A DNA stretch of 64,000 nt. It comes from Exophiala sp. HKRS030. Lineage: Eukaryota; Ascomycota; Eurotiomycetes; Chaetothyriales; Herpotrichiellaceae. The position numbers and the translations under genes are program-made. Position 1 is the first letter of the stretch, and each line of letters begins with the position of its first letter. Positions 36,899-48,005 of the stretch are shown piece after piece. The stretch is from positions 1 to 64,000 of the forward strand of contig JAHWDD010000016.1 in NCBI GenBank assembly GCA_023897205.1, written 5' to 3'. Under the pieces are notes generated by a model, which had not been told where the DNA came from, ran no database searches, and saw only the letters and a program-made list of their open reading frames with translations.

Positions 36899-37338
36899 CG
36901 TAGCGGAAGAGGTGGGTTGACGATGCCGAGTAAAGCAGGCTTTGCAGATAACAGCTTTTGGACGGGCGCAGTTGTTCGATGTCTACGGAGTACGGAGTAT
37001 GAGGTATGAAGAAATGAGCTGTAGAAGTTGTGTAGGGAAAGTTAGCCGCGACCACCCATTGCCATGAATCGGCCATTTGATTCGGTGAGGCTCAGAAACG
37101 GACACGCGCCAAACATTTTGGTGGATCGTTTCCATCATTCACACTCAGTCGTTCCGTAAGCTACTTGTCGCCTGCCACCAGCCGCAGGTGTCCTTCCGTA
37201 CATTCGTCAACGTTTACTGATCTTTGCCTCCATAACTCATCTTCTTTACCTCTACTATTCCCCTTGACTTCCCTGTATCCCTAAGCCGGTTATTTTTTCA
37301 TTCGCGAATTCATTGGCCAAACAGGCCACAACGACAAC
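36899..37338. promoter_or_regulatory. Divergent promoter of MRP20 and RPN1
   Basis: 440 bases between the two start codons. Two overlapping exact copies of TACGGAGTA sit at 36984-36999, about 90 bases upstream of the MRP20 start. Otherwise I see no element that I can defend. Confidence 0.6.
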
Positions 37339-40101
37339 ATGGCGCAGGAAGAGAAGAAGCCGACCGCCGCGGAGAAGGGCAAGGGCAAGGCAGAAGATGT
37401 TTCCATGTCCAATGGAGAGAAAGATGCACACGCAGATACCAAAGACCCCAAGGAAGCGGATGGAAAGACAGATGCGCCCGCTGAAGAAGAGCTCAGCGAA
37501 GAGGATCAACACCTCAAAAGCGAACTAGAGATGCTGGTCGAACGATTAAAAGAGAACGACACCAGTCTATACAAGCCTGCGATCGACGCCATCAAGAATT
37601 TCATCAAAACCTCTACCTCGTCCATGACCGCCGTACCCAAGCCTCTGAAGTTCCTTCGGCCACATTACGATGAACTTGCCGCCCTTTACGACAAGTGGTC
37701 TGCAGGATCCGACCGTGACTCACTCGCGGACATGCTTTCGGTCCTGGGCATGACATATGGAGATGAAGAGAAGCTAGAAACACTCAAATATAGGCTGTTG
37801 TCAAAATCGGATGATTTGGGTTCGTGGGGTCACGAGTATATTCGCCATTTGGCCCTTGAAATTGGCCAGGAGTACCAAAACCGACTGAATGATGAGCGAG
37901 AAGTAGGGGACCTCACGGAGTTGGCTTTGGCCCTCGTACCATACTTTTTGAAACACAACGCAGAAGCCGACGCCGTGGACCTGCTTAGCGAGCTTGAGAT
38001 GATCGAAGAGATTCCGCGGTTCCTAGACGAAAACACATTTTCCAGAGTCTGCCTCTACATGGTCAGCATGGTCAATCTTCTCACATACCCCGACGATGTT
38101 GCCTTTCTCAAAACCGCCCACGAAATTTACGTCAAATATAACAAATTGGCTCAGGCAATGGTCCTGGCCATCAGGTTAAATGACGAGGAGCTCATTCGGC
38201 AAGATCTGGATTCGACAGATGACATGGCGTTGAAGAAGCAACTGGCCTTCCTTATCGCACGGCAAAGAATATACATTGAAGTTCCCTCAGAAACAAAGGA
38301 TGAACAAGAAATCGCTGAATGCTTGGGCAACACACAACTACCGAATCACTTCAAGACCTTGGCCAAGGAACTGAACATTCTAGAGCCAAAGACACCGGAA
38401 GATATCTACAAAGCACATCTTGAGACTGGACGGGGCATCACTGCAGCTGCAGATTCGGCGAAGCACAACATGGCCACCGCTTTCCTCAACGGCTTCGTCA
38501 ATGCAGGTTTCGGTAAAGACAAACTCATGCTGGTGGAGGAGAATGAACAGCCTTGGGTATGGAAGACCAGAGACGATGGTATGATGAGCACTACTGCTTC
38601 GCTCGGTATGCTCATGCAGTGGGATGTTGAGGGCAGCTTGGACGTCATCGACCGATTCCAGCAGTTGGAGGAAGAACCTATCAAGGCCGGTGCACTTTTG
38701 GCCTATGGTATTGTTAATTCTGGAGTTCGGATGGAAGGCGATCCAGTCATGTCTTTGCTCACTGATGACGATGTTCTCCAAAACGGCAAGCCTTCTATGA
38801 GACTCGCAGCTATCATGGGTCTCGGCCTGTCTTATGCTGGATCGAACCGAGAAGACCTCCTGGACTATCTGCTCCCCATTGTCGAGGACAGCACCCTTGA
38901 CATGCAGCTATCTGCCATGGCGGCCGTATCGCTTGGTATGGTGTTTGTGGGCTCGTCCAATCACCAAGTTGCGGAGGCCATTGCAACTCAATTGATGGAC
39001 GAAGACCGTCAACGGCAGCTGAAGGACAAGTGGGCCAGATTCATGGCGCTGGGATTAGCGCTCCTATACTTTGGGAAGCAAGAAGAAGTCGATGTCATCC
39101 TAGACATTCTGAAGGCAATCGACCATCCCATGGCAATGCCTACTGCAACACTCGCATCTGTATGCGCGTGGGCTGGTACTGGAGCTGTGCTTAAACTACA
39201 GGAGCTTCTGCATGTCTGCAACGACCATATCGAGGAGAAAGAAGAGACGACAGGCGAGCAGCTGGTGCAATCATACGCTGTTCTCGGTCTGTCACTGATA
39301 GCCATGGGTGAGGATGTTGGACAAGATATGGTTCTTCGACAATTCGGTCACCTCATGCACTACGGCGAGGCCAACATCCGAAAAGCTGTGCCACTTGCAA
39401 TGGGTTTGATTAGTCCCAGCAACCCGCAGATGAAGATCTACGATACTTTGTCACGCTACAGCCACGACAATGACAACGACGTCGCTATCAATGCCATCTT
39501 CGCCATGGGCTTGGTCGGGGCCGGTACCAACAATGCTCGTCTTGCTCAACTACTGAGACAACTCGCAAACTACTATCACCGGGACCAAAACTCACTGTGT
39601 ATGGTGCGGATCGCCCAGGGTTTGGTACACATGGGCAAGGGCACCATGTCACTCAACCCATTCCATACCGATCGTCAAGTGCTGTCCAGAGTCGCCGCAG
39701 CAGGTCTTCTGACGGTTCTCGTGTCTCTGATCGATTCGAAGCAGTTCATTCTCGCCGATGCCCATTATTTGCTGTACTTCCTCGTCACCGCGATGTATCC
39801 TAGATTCCTGATCACCCTGGACGAAGACCTCAAGCCGATGACTGTCAATGTCCGCGTCGGTCAAGCCGTGGATGTTGTAGGTGCTGCTGGTCGACCAAGA
39901 ACCATTACTGGCTGGCAGACACAGAGCACACCGGTTCTCCTAGCGCACGGCGAACGAGCCGAACTTGAAGATGAGGAGTACTTATGCCTAAGTAGCACTC
40001 TAGAAGGTCTCGTCATCTTGCGAAAGGTTAGTAATTCTTCTCAGTCATGCCAGTATTCACTAACATTTTGCTAGAATCCGGAATGGGAAAGCACCAAATA
40101 A
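37339..40101 (+). CDS. RPN1: 26S proteasome regulatory subunit Rpn1
   Basis: Two exons, 37339-40026 and 40075-40101, encode 904 residues. Rpn1 is the non-ATPase base subunit that docks ubiquitin receptors and Ubp6. The N-terminal 70 residues are Lys/Glu-rich. From about 400 on, proteasome/cyclosome (PC) repeats are visible: LAAIMGLGLSYAGSNRED, AMAAVSLGMVFVGSSNHQ, FMALGLALLYFG, YAVLGLSLIAMGEDVG and INAIFAMGLVGAGTNNARL. The C-terminal region has LYFLVTAMYPRFLITLDEDL and VNVRVGQAVDVVGAAG. The second exon encodes only NPEWESTK before the stop. The splice is supported because Rpn1 orthologs end in a similar RKNP-type tail. The length matches the family (about 900). Confidence 0.97.
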
Positions 40102-40657
40102 ACAGCATCAAAGGTTCAAGAGTTTGCGATTCGATTGGCATTTGCACTGTCCCCGGACAGGCTGTATTGTATCATAAGTACCAGGTTAATCTAGACTTGC
40201 ACTGGACAGGGTCGCCAGTAAGATGCTCAGGGTGGTGGGTTGCACCCTAACAGAAATTCTGAATGAGGATCCGTAACAGGAATTGAACTGAACAAATACC
40301 TCTTCTATACTCCGTAATCGTCTTCTGCAGGTGAATATGGCTCTCGAGGGTCAGTGCTTCTACTATGGTTGGAACGGGTGGCTGGATTCGATGGTGTTGG
40401 AGTCTGGAGTAATACGAGCAACTGCTCCACCTGTGAAATGGCATCATTGTATTTGCTCCGCATCCTTCAATTACTCGTTCACTTGCTCGCTTCCTCACAT
40501 CACTTGTAACCCTAGAGATATCGATTCGTTGGTCCTGCGCAGGCAAGATGAGATCGATGCAGGCATGAAGGTGGTCATCATGATCATACTGTTGCATTTC
40601 AGTCTTCATCGTTAACGTCTTCCCGGAAGCAGAGGTACTCCCTCTCTTGCGACCACC
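40102..40657. other. Intergenic, RPN1 3' flank and MCH1 promoter
   Basis: The 556 bases contain a TACTCCGTA copy at 40308. A 208-codon frame on the minus strand covers part of it and runs into the MCH1 exon. It has no recognisable domain, and I treat it as chance. Confidence 0.6.
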
Positions 40658-42501
40658 ATGCCGCCGACCCCAAATCCACGCATCTCGTCTCTCGACTTCG
40701 ACACCCACCGCAGGCGCAGGCGCCCGTCGGGGGGCTCCCATCCCAGCATCGGAGACGATGACTTTGACTTCATGGGCCAAGTTGCGGCCGAGATCATCGA
40801 ACGAGACCGCATCAAGATGCGCAGGGAGGTCATCCGGGTCCTCAGCTTCGTCTGCGCGGTACTGAACTGGCATGTTTTTCGCTTCCCCGGGGGCCTCAGT
40901 ATCACAGGCAATAATATCTCTGACATGTACACAGTCTATGTGCCGGGTCGATAACCTCCTTCTCTCTCTACGGCGCCCGTTTCCTCACCGACTTGCGTTA
41001 TACGCAGTTCCAGGTCAACGCCGTGTCCATAACTGCCGAGTTGGCCATGTACCTGCCGGTCCCCCTGTTCGGCTACCTCTGCGACCGGTACTCGCCTCCA
41101 CCGCTGTCGTTGCTCTCTTCTCTACTGTTCGGCTTCGGCTATCTTTTGGCTGCGTACACCTACAAATCCGGCCCGCTTGCAGATGCTTCAAGAGACGAAC
41201 ACGGATGGCCGTTTGGCGTCATGATCGTGGCCTTTATCGGCATCGGCGCAGGCACAAGTTGCATGTACCTTTGTGCGGTCGCAACCTGCGCAAAGAATTT
41301 TGCGACGGCCAAGTACAGAGGCTTCATGCTTGCGGTGCCTATCGCAGCGTTTGGTCTCAGTGGCATGTGGCAGAGTCAAGTCGGCGCACACCTGCTGTAT
41401 CAAAGGCTTCCCAACGGTGGCAAAGGTGAAGTCGATGTATTCAGGTACTTTGTCTTCCTCGCTGGGACACTCATTGGTGTTGGCCTGCTCGGCACTCTCG
41501 GTCTACAGATCGTCGATGAGGAAGAACTGATCGACCACGGTGTTGATGTCCTCGAGCGCAGCGGGCTACTAGAGGAGAGCGAGTTTTTCCGTGACTCTGA
41601 AGCCTCTACACCCGTAAACTATGGCTCTATTTCTCGTGCTCGCACTGGTTCAGGTAGCGCCACGCCCTCTGACACTGACTCCGAGGCAGAGGTCGACCTG
41701 TCAGAATCTCAACTTCTCAAACGCCGTGAACAAGAACACCGGCTCCGCAAGAAGAAATACTGGCTCCTCAACCATGCGACACACACTTTCCTCACTGATC
41801 GGACGATGTGGCTACTGGCTGCGGGTTTCTTTTTGATCACAGGACCAGGTGAAGCTTACATTAACAACCTGGGCACCATCATCCCCACCCTCACGCCCAA
41901 ACGATACTTTGACACTACCAGCCCTCCTGCAGGCCATGCATCCACTCATGTGAGCATTATCGCCCTCGCAAGCACATTCGCTCGTCTCTTCACGGGGTCA
42001 TTGTCGGACCTCTTCGCGCCTCCAAGCCAGCCCGAGAATCCGCCCACGGCACGATTTCGATTCAGTCGTCTTGTGCTGCTCCTTCCCAGCGCAGTTGTGC
42101 TCTTGCTGGCCTTCCTCAACCTCGGTCTCCCATTCCTGACGCCTTCTGTGCCAGAGCTCTTTTTGCTCTCCAGTGCGTTTCTGGGAATCGGCTATGGCGC
42201 ATGTTTCAGTCTCGTCCCGATCATCATCAGCGTCGTTTGGGGCGCCGAGAATTTCGCCACGAACTGGGGCGTGGTGGCCATGATGCCTGCCGGTGGTGCG
42301 GCGGTGTGGAGTCTAGTCTACAGCGCCGGCTACTCGAGAGCTTCTACTGGTACTGGGCCCGGTGACGGACGCGAGGGTGAGTGCCTAGGGTACTCTTGCT
42401 TCGCGGGCTGGGCGTGGGGCTGCGCAGGCAGTGTCGTTGCGGCGATTGTCCTCTGGAGCTTTGCCTGGCGTACGTGGAAGAAGCGCAACGTGATTGTCTA
42501 G
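40658..42501 (+). CDS. MCH1: Major facilitator transporter, Mch1-like
   Basis: Two exons, 40658-40869 and 40935-42501, encode 592 residues. It matches the vacuolar Mch1 group of monocarboxylate-like MFS proteins (nodulin-like N-terminal half). About 60 charged cytosolic residues precede the first membrane segment. The conserved LCAGSITSFSLYG and LRYTQFQVNAVSITAELAMY follow, then AMYLPVPLFGYLCDRY. A hydrophilic loop of about 100 residues (Ser/Asp/Glu-rich, then HRLRKKKYW) separates the two six-helix halves. The second half includes FFLITGPGEAYINNLGTI and ASTFARLFTGSLSDL. The single intron (65 bases) uses GC at its donor. The join gives VLNCLCAGS, close to what is expected for the family. The substrate is unproven: yeast Mch1 does not appear to transport monocarboxylates. 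Confidence 0.88.
40870..40934 (+). other. GC-AG intron in MCH1
   Basis: The donor is GCATGT and the acceptor ACACAG. The available GT donors nearby (GCG|GTACTG, CAT|GTTTTT) give a wrong phase for the downstream frame, while the GC donor joins conserved membrane sequence. Confidence 0.7.
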
Positions 42502-43410
42502 GAGGCAAATGCGACGAAGAGGACGAATAGTGAGGGAGATGAAGAAGTAGAGATTGACGTCCGAGTACGGGTTACTTTACCTCGCGAAGAAGGGTCAGGA
42601 CGGAGGAGGAAGACCCAGAAGAGCAGTGAGAGGAACATTCCTTGTGATGTGCATATTCGCGTGCATTGACCGACGTCGGCAAGGAAGGAGGTATAGAGGT
42701 AGAACGGAAGAAGCACGAGGAGGAGTCTTGAAAGTGCTCTGGTCGGTTGTTTTTGGTTGAAACGGTTCTCGCGTTTCTCGAGTGGGTGTTTGGGTATATT
42801 TGGCTTGGGCTCGTTCACGGTCATGGCGACGGCGTTTCTTGTGTTCAGCATTACTCATTCAAGTATCACGACGGGCCACCGCACAAGTAGCCGGCCAGTT
42901 TTCGGGATGCGAAAGCTGCTACTTCTCCTTTGTCCCATATCCGTAGTCCAAACAATACAGACGGAAAAATAAAAGAAGCACAAGCAAGCAACAAGTAACA
43001 AGCAAGGGACAACAACGAGTACGGATGATGGTGGACGCTTCAGTTCTTTCTCTCTCATTGTCCTACTCCGTACTGACTCTGTCTTTCTCTTCTTCTTGTT
43101 CTGGGGGTATCTTGGGGGTTTCATCATCATTACACCCGTCCACTGCGCGTGTCCGTTCCCGTTGCAACGCGCAACCGCCTCTTTCCTAGTCTTTGAATTC
43201 CTCGCTTCGCCTTTGTGATCCAAAACGCCCCATTTCTCTCGCGACAATGCCCGCGGTGGATCTCGGGTATGATGCATGCGATACAGTCAGATTGACCTTT
43301 GCTGTCCTCGACGCCGCAAATGACCAAACAAACAAACACCAAAACTCCTTGCTCTCCAGTAAAAGAACCAAGAAACCGATGCAAGGGGGTCTCACAAATC
43401 CCAAGAAATA
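42502..43410. other. Convergent 3' region, MCH1 and transglutaminase-like gene
   Basis: The 909 bases have several short frames on both strands and none with a domain. A TACTCCGTA copy is at 43064. I see nothing supported here. Confidence 0.55.
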
Positions 43411-45543
43411 TCAAACCAAGTCCCACGCGGCGACGCCGACGAATCCCATACCGACGCGGCCCTTGCCGTTCAAAAACTCCTGCACGCTCAACCCGCGCGC
43501 ATCCTGTCTATCTCCAAATGTCGTGACGGCAAACAAAGTGAGACGCTGTCCGGGAGCACCCAGTTCTCGCGCAGGTATGTCCACGAGCCAGGTATCGCCA
43601 CCTTGGCCATTGGGTCCGGGATAATATTCCATAGGCACCAGATCTTTGTGACGACCGTCGAGACCCTCGATCGACACAATAAAGACGGGAGGAAGCCCTT
43701 TGCGCGTATGCCTGTCGAGTGTCCAGTGGGGGCAGAACAGACTGAATTGGAACCGAACCATTCCTGGTTGTCGCACATTGATCCTCCTAGCTCTAGGGGA
43801 AAAGGACTTTTCCCCAATCGAATAGTCCTCTTTGGCGTTTGTGAATACCGTTGGGCCTTCGACTCCATCTGGCCAGCAGGCCGGATCGATGACGATGTAT
43901 TCCTCCCATGACATCCGTCGACCTCCCGGCAGGAAAAACTGATCACCGTTTGCGGGGAAATGCTTGACGGCGAATTCTTCGTTACTCATGGTGAAGAATT
44001 CGGGAGTGAGTTTCTGGATATAGGGCTGTCCCGCCCCTTGGACATGGCCAGCTCCCCAGCAGCAATCAATAAGCTTCCATTCTCCGTTATCGATCTTGAC
44101 TGCATTCCAGGCATGGCCAGTACTGTAAGGAGGGAGAGGTGCTCCAGGTGCAAGTGCCGTGAAACCATAGCCCTTCCCATGTCCGCCAACGACCACCGAT
44201 TCTAGCCCAGCATAGGTAGCTATGTTGGTGAAAAGAGCAGCATAGCCTTCACAGACAGCTAACCCACTCTGGAGAGTAGATTGCGGACTCGAGGGTTTGA
44301 CATTGTTACCGAAGAAAGCCACAACGTCATACGCAATATTGTGGTGAAGCCAAGTAAAAATGGCGCGTGCTTTGTCAGTGGGCGAAGGGAACGGTGATGT
44401 TAATTGATGGGCTAACGTCTGCAAAGATGTGACTTGAGTTCTCGGGAAAAGAGTGGCTTGGTGATCAGGTCCCGAGAAATCACGACACGTAAGACAAACA
44501 TTAGACGATGCAGCAGGCGCAGTTGTGTTTGTAGGAGAGACCTTGGGCTTGGTGGCTTGTATAGCTGACAAGTCCGGTCTTGACGAGAGAGGTACTGGTG
44601 GTGGCGCGACTTGGGCTTGCGGTTGGCCTTGCGGTTGGGCTTCCGGTTGTGATTGCGGCTCCCTTCTGGTGAATGAGGAAATAACATCTCTTATCGGTAG
44701 ATTTATTGCGTCTCTCGCTGGTACTGTTGTATGAGCCCGATGTGGTAAAGACACATTATTCTGTGCAGGTCGGACATGAGGTTCAACGACCGAAACCACC
44801 TCAACGTGAGATATGTCTTTCTGAGGACTTTTAGAGAATGCCGCCTTCTTTGCCATCTCAATAGCCGTTGTCGAGGGGATCGGAGGTAGTTTATAGCCAG
44901 GACTTTCTGCGGCCTGATCATGACATTCGTTCACGCTCTTTCTGGAGGGTAGTCTCGGGGGAAGTGAAGGCCTGGCTGGAGGGGACGGTTTAACGTCTCG
45001 CGCAGAGGCCGGAGTGGTAACAGTCGTGCAACTTGGCGCTCGATTGACATACTTGGGCTTCTCATCTGAGTACTTTCTTGTCAAAGGTTGCGGTTGTACA
45101 CCCCGTGGGGGCAAGGGAGGCAGTTCGGATTCTCCCCATGCCGGTGCTTTGACTCGGTTCAGGGAATCTGTTGATTTTCCCCGTGTAGTGGTTGTTCTTG
45201 ACGATGTTGTGTCCACTGTACCATTCGAGGTGGTTGATGCTACCGATCCTCTTCTTTGCTCGTCCAGTGAGTTTTTTCTACAGGGAAGGGGAGGAGGTGG
45301 TTTCTTCGTAGCAGGGGGTGGCGCAGGCTGGTTGCCCACTTTGCGGTCTGTGACAGAACCATGGAGGCTTTCTGGAGGATTGTTGAAGGTGTTTTGTTTG
45401 ACAACGACAGGCCGTCTGTTGGGGATCGGAGGAGGGTGAGACGGCGAGGGTCGAGGAGGATCTCCTGGTATTCGACCGACATGAGCAGCATTCAATGCCG
45501 CGATACGTTGTTGCAAAGTCAGAGGCTGGGGATCTTCAGCCAT
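43411..45543 (-). CDS. Transglutaminase-like protein related to Cyk3
   Basis: The frame from the ATG at 45543 encodes 710 residues. The chosen start gives MAEDPQPLTLQQRIAALN, an N-terminus seen in fungal transglutaminase-like proteins. Upstream in-frame codons look non-conserved. Residues of about 20-380 are Pro-rich with many PPLPPR-type and PPPLP motifs, likely SH3 ligands. The transglutaminase core follows. Cys in GLAVCEGYAALF (about 428), His in STGHAWNAVKI (about 477) and Asp in WKLIDCCWGAGH (about 489) form a complete triad. C-terminal to this are beta-rich sequences (ITDDPDF-like architecture replaced here by TPEFFTMSNEEFAVKHFP). Cyk3 proteins promote septum formation in cytokinesis and have an N-terminal SH3 domain, which I cannot see here. 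A role in septation or cortex is therefore only an inference. Confidence 0.8.
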   Translation of the reverse strand: MAEDPQPLTLQQRIAALNAAHVGRIPGDPPRPSPSHPPPIPNRRPVVVKQNTFNNPPESLHGSVTDRKVGNQPAPPPATKKPPPPLPCRKNSLDEQRRGSVASTTSNGTVDTTSSRTTTTRGKSTDSLNRVKAPAWGESELPPLPPRGVQPQPLTRKYSDEKPKYVNRAPSCTTVTTPASARDVKPSPPARPSLPPRLPSRKSVNECHDQAAESPGYKLPPIPSTTAIEMAKKAAFSKSPQKDISHVEVVSVVEPHVRPAQNNVSLPHRAHTTVPARDAINLPIRDVISSFTRREPQSQPEAQPQGQPQAQVAPPPVPLSSRPDLSAIQATKPKVSPTNTTAPAASSNVCLTCRDFSGPDHQATLFPRTQVTSLQTLAHQLTSPFPSPTDKARAIFTWLHHNIAYDVVAFFGNNVKPSSPQSTLQSGLAVCEGYAALFTNIATYAGLESVVVGGHGKGYGFTALAPGAPLPPYSTGHAWNAVKIDNGEWKLIDCCWGAGHVQGAGQPYIQKLTPEFFTMSNEEFAVKHFPANGDQFFLPGGRRMSWEEYIVIDPACWPDGVEGPTVFTNAKEDYSIGEKSFSPRARRINVRQPGMVRFQFSLFCPHWTLDRHTRKGLPPVFIVSIEGLDGRHKDLVPMEYYPGPNGQGGDTWLVDIPARELGAPGQRLTLFAVTTFGDRQDARGLSVQEFLNGKGRVGMGFVGVAAWDLV

Positions 45544-46808
45544 TGTAGATGTTGCAACTTGTTCTGGATCCCTGGTGGTGTCAACAGAGATCAAGACAAG
45601 CCCATAGCGAGAAGTAAGAGGTGAGAGGCTGGACCACCGTGACACCGAAATGGGAGACTTGGAATCCGCATGGCAGCCAGCAAGGCGAGGATTGGCTGCG
45701 CAAGCCTGGAGAACAATCCGGAATTAGTGTCACTAAAACATGGTCATCACGTGAAGAAGATCTGCGACACGCCAAGAGACGAAGACGACGCAACCGTGCG
45801 ACCCCCAGAACGAGGCGAGGCTGTCGTCTCACTCCTGGTCAGCATCGGACAAAGAGTTGGAGAGAACTATGTGTGTGCAATTATCACGCCAGAGACACAC
45901 ACCTGGGTCAAGAGTGTCAGAAGATCCTGGTGACAACAATTTTCCCCTACGTTGGCGAGGTAGAAGAGTCCATCAAAAGGACTGATATCCTCGGAATTGG
46001 TGATCCGAGGCTATTATATAATCGTGGAGTTTCAGCCTTGTTTACCCGAGTACGAGGCTGCCAACGGGTAGGGGTTGGTTTACAGGTGTGATGGAAAGTT
46101 CCTTTCCGGATATCGGGATTTGAGAAGGCAAGTAAAATCTGGTCTAATGCTTCTCTGCTATGGAATGGACCTAGATTATCAGGTGTTAGCTGATCTCATT
46201 CGTGGTGGCAGCTTGATACGCATCTCCCAGATTGGTAGCCTCCTGCACGCATCTTCCCACATCGTTGAATACCATATTGTCAAACGTTTGAGGCCGGAAA
46301 CAAGATCAATGCAAAGAAATTTGACATGACTGAGAACAGAGCAGTTATTGAGTTTAGATGTCTCATGGCGATGGGCACTGAATCATTGTCTTTTGTCCAA
46401 CTCCTGTTTCATCCTGCTTCTGGGCGCCGTGCAAGAGGCTATTGCAGACCTCAGCCAGCACGGCCCTCTCGGCAGTGTCTGATACACCGGACTAATACTT
46501 ACAAAGAATCAACAAGACATTTTCGGCACCATCGTATTGCGGGAATGAGAATGGCTTCGTTCTGCGAAGCCTCGTCTCGGGAGGTCCATTCAGCTATTGC
46601 TGATATTACACCCCGGCCAACACAGGGTTTGCTGATGGAAAACACTACCTTTGTATCATGTATCAGCTTTTGGTATGGAATAAATGTATATCTAGGGCGA
46701 CGAGCCCTGTTCTGATACAATCATCAATCTCACCAATAGCCCTCACATTGACTTTCATACGACACCCGGCATTTGCTTCTCTCAGTCCTTCTTCAGCACA
46801 AACCATGA
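45544..46808. other. Intergenic, unresolved
   Basis: About 1.3 kb upstream of both the transglutaminase-like gene and the metallopeptidase. Two moderately long frames on the plus strand (near 45621-46091 and 46326-46715) show no domain or codon regularity. The missing 5' exon of the metallopeptidase gene may lie here. Confidence 0.5.
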
Positions 46809-48005
46809 TTTCGAAGGGTTTACCATGGTTTTGGGGCAAAATCGGGTGGTGTAAAATACAGCGCCACCTACCTGAAATGGGCGTTCAACTATTCCGAAAT
46901 ACCCCTTGATTGGACACCACCATTCTTGCAGGTACCCATCCCTCTTCCGGCCGGCACCTCAGACTACAGCAAAAGAACACTCGAATTCATCCGGGAACTC
47001 TATTTCGTTTTGTGTGTGGTCGACTACGTTTTGCACAACTACTTTGAGGAGCCGGAAATCGCACAGCTTCTCGAAGCATACTTTTCGGAACATGGTGATA
47101 TCGAGACAGCCCGCATACACGTCCGAAGTAAGTCTCTTCCGAAGTTTCAGTTCCCATCGCCAACCAACGTTACCTTCTAGCTCTGATTTCCGCAGTGGAC
47201 CGCGTCTACACGATCGTCAACAAACCAGGGAGATACGGGCGAGACACGGATGATGTTTCAGAGTGGGCGTCTGGAACGTCATACCGGTTCTCATCAACGC
47301 AGCGCGTTGACTCAGATTCATCCAAGAGAAAACCCAATGTCGTCGCCTACTGTATGAGCAACAAGCGTATCACCACAATATTTTGCAACCACTTTAGGGA
47401 TCCCATGTACGGATGTGCAATCTCAGAGATGATACAGGTCCTCAGATTGAAAGCCACCCCGGATGATATAGACAGCATTCAGTGCCTTGGTATGACCATT
47501 CTCCACGAAATGACCCATGAGCATCTTGGAGGTATGTACCAAACCTGTCAACCTCGAATCCTCTGACACAATGTACACTGACAAGGAGATATTACAGCCC
47601 TCGACTTTGGCCTATACGGCTATGGAGATTCGGTTTCATTCGCGCAGCGACGTGGTAAAAATTCCGAACCATGGCCGCTACACGCAGACGGAATTACTCT
47701 GTTCATCATAAGTACGTTTCTAGATATTTCCTTGAAACGTCCTCCTGGCTGGAGAAATGATCAGCGGCATCACGTTACTGACTTTTTGATCAGGTGTCTA
47801 CCTTACTGTCCTAATGCTACTTGTTCATTTTTGCAATACTGACTGCGGTGGTATCGTGCCTCGCGGTGACTTCGGGCCTTATGGTCTGCTACCGCCATTT
47901 GACAAAGCCAAGGCGCGGAGCGGTAAGGCAATGGTCGACATCGTGGAACGCTTGCAGAAAGACCCGGATTTTGGACATCTCAAATTGCGGTTCAACATCG
48001 TGTGA
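46809..48005 (+). CDS. Putative HEMTH zinc metallopeptidase (M35-like), 5' end unresolved
   Basis: Four joined exons are supported: about 46809-47127, 47196-47531, 47598-47711 and 47794-48005. The frame begins after an in-frame stop and has no ATG, so at least one upstream exon is missing from this model. Exon 2 ends with GMTILHEMTHEHLGG, a zinc-binding HExxH. Exon 3 gives ALDFGLYGYGDSVSFAQ and then HADGITLFI, resembling the GTxDxxYG and NADxY regions of deuterolysin/lysine-specific metalloendopeptidases (M35, Asp as third ligand), although the Asp is one position off the usual spacing. Cys residues occur in SMAYCMSNKR-like and DCGG contexts. M35 enzymes are secreted. Whether this one has a signal peptide cannot be judged. 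It could be a divergent or decaying copy, but all junctions keep frame. Confidence 0.52.

Noticed and set aside
40247..40873. 208-codon minus-strand frame overlapping the MCH1 start
   Set aside because: No recognisable domain and it overlaps the conserved first exon of MCH1.
45621..46091. 156-codon plus-strand frame upstream of the transglutaminase-like gene
   Set aside because: Arg-rich sequence with no domain; it overlaps the start of the minus-strand gene.
47800..48005. Separate small gene for the last metallopeptidase exon
   Set aside because: It joins the previous exon in frame through a normal GT-AG intron and continues the NADxY-like segment.
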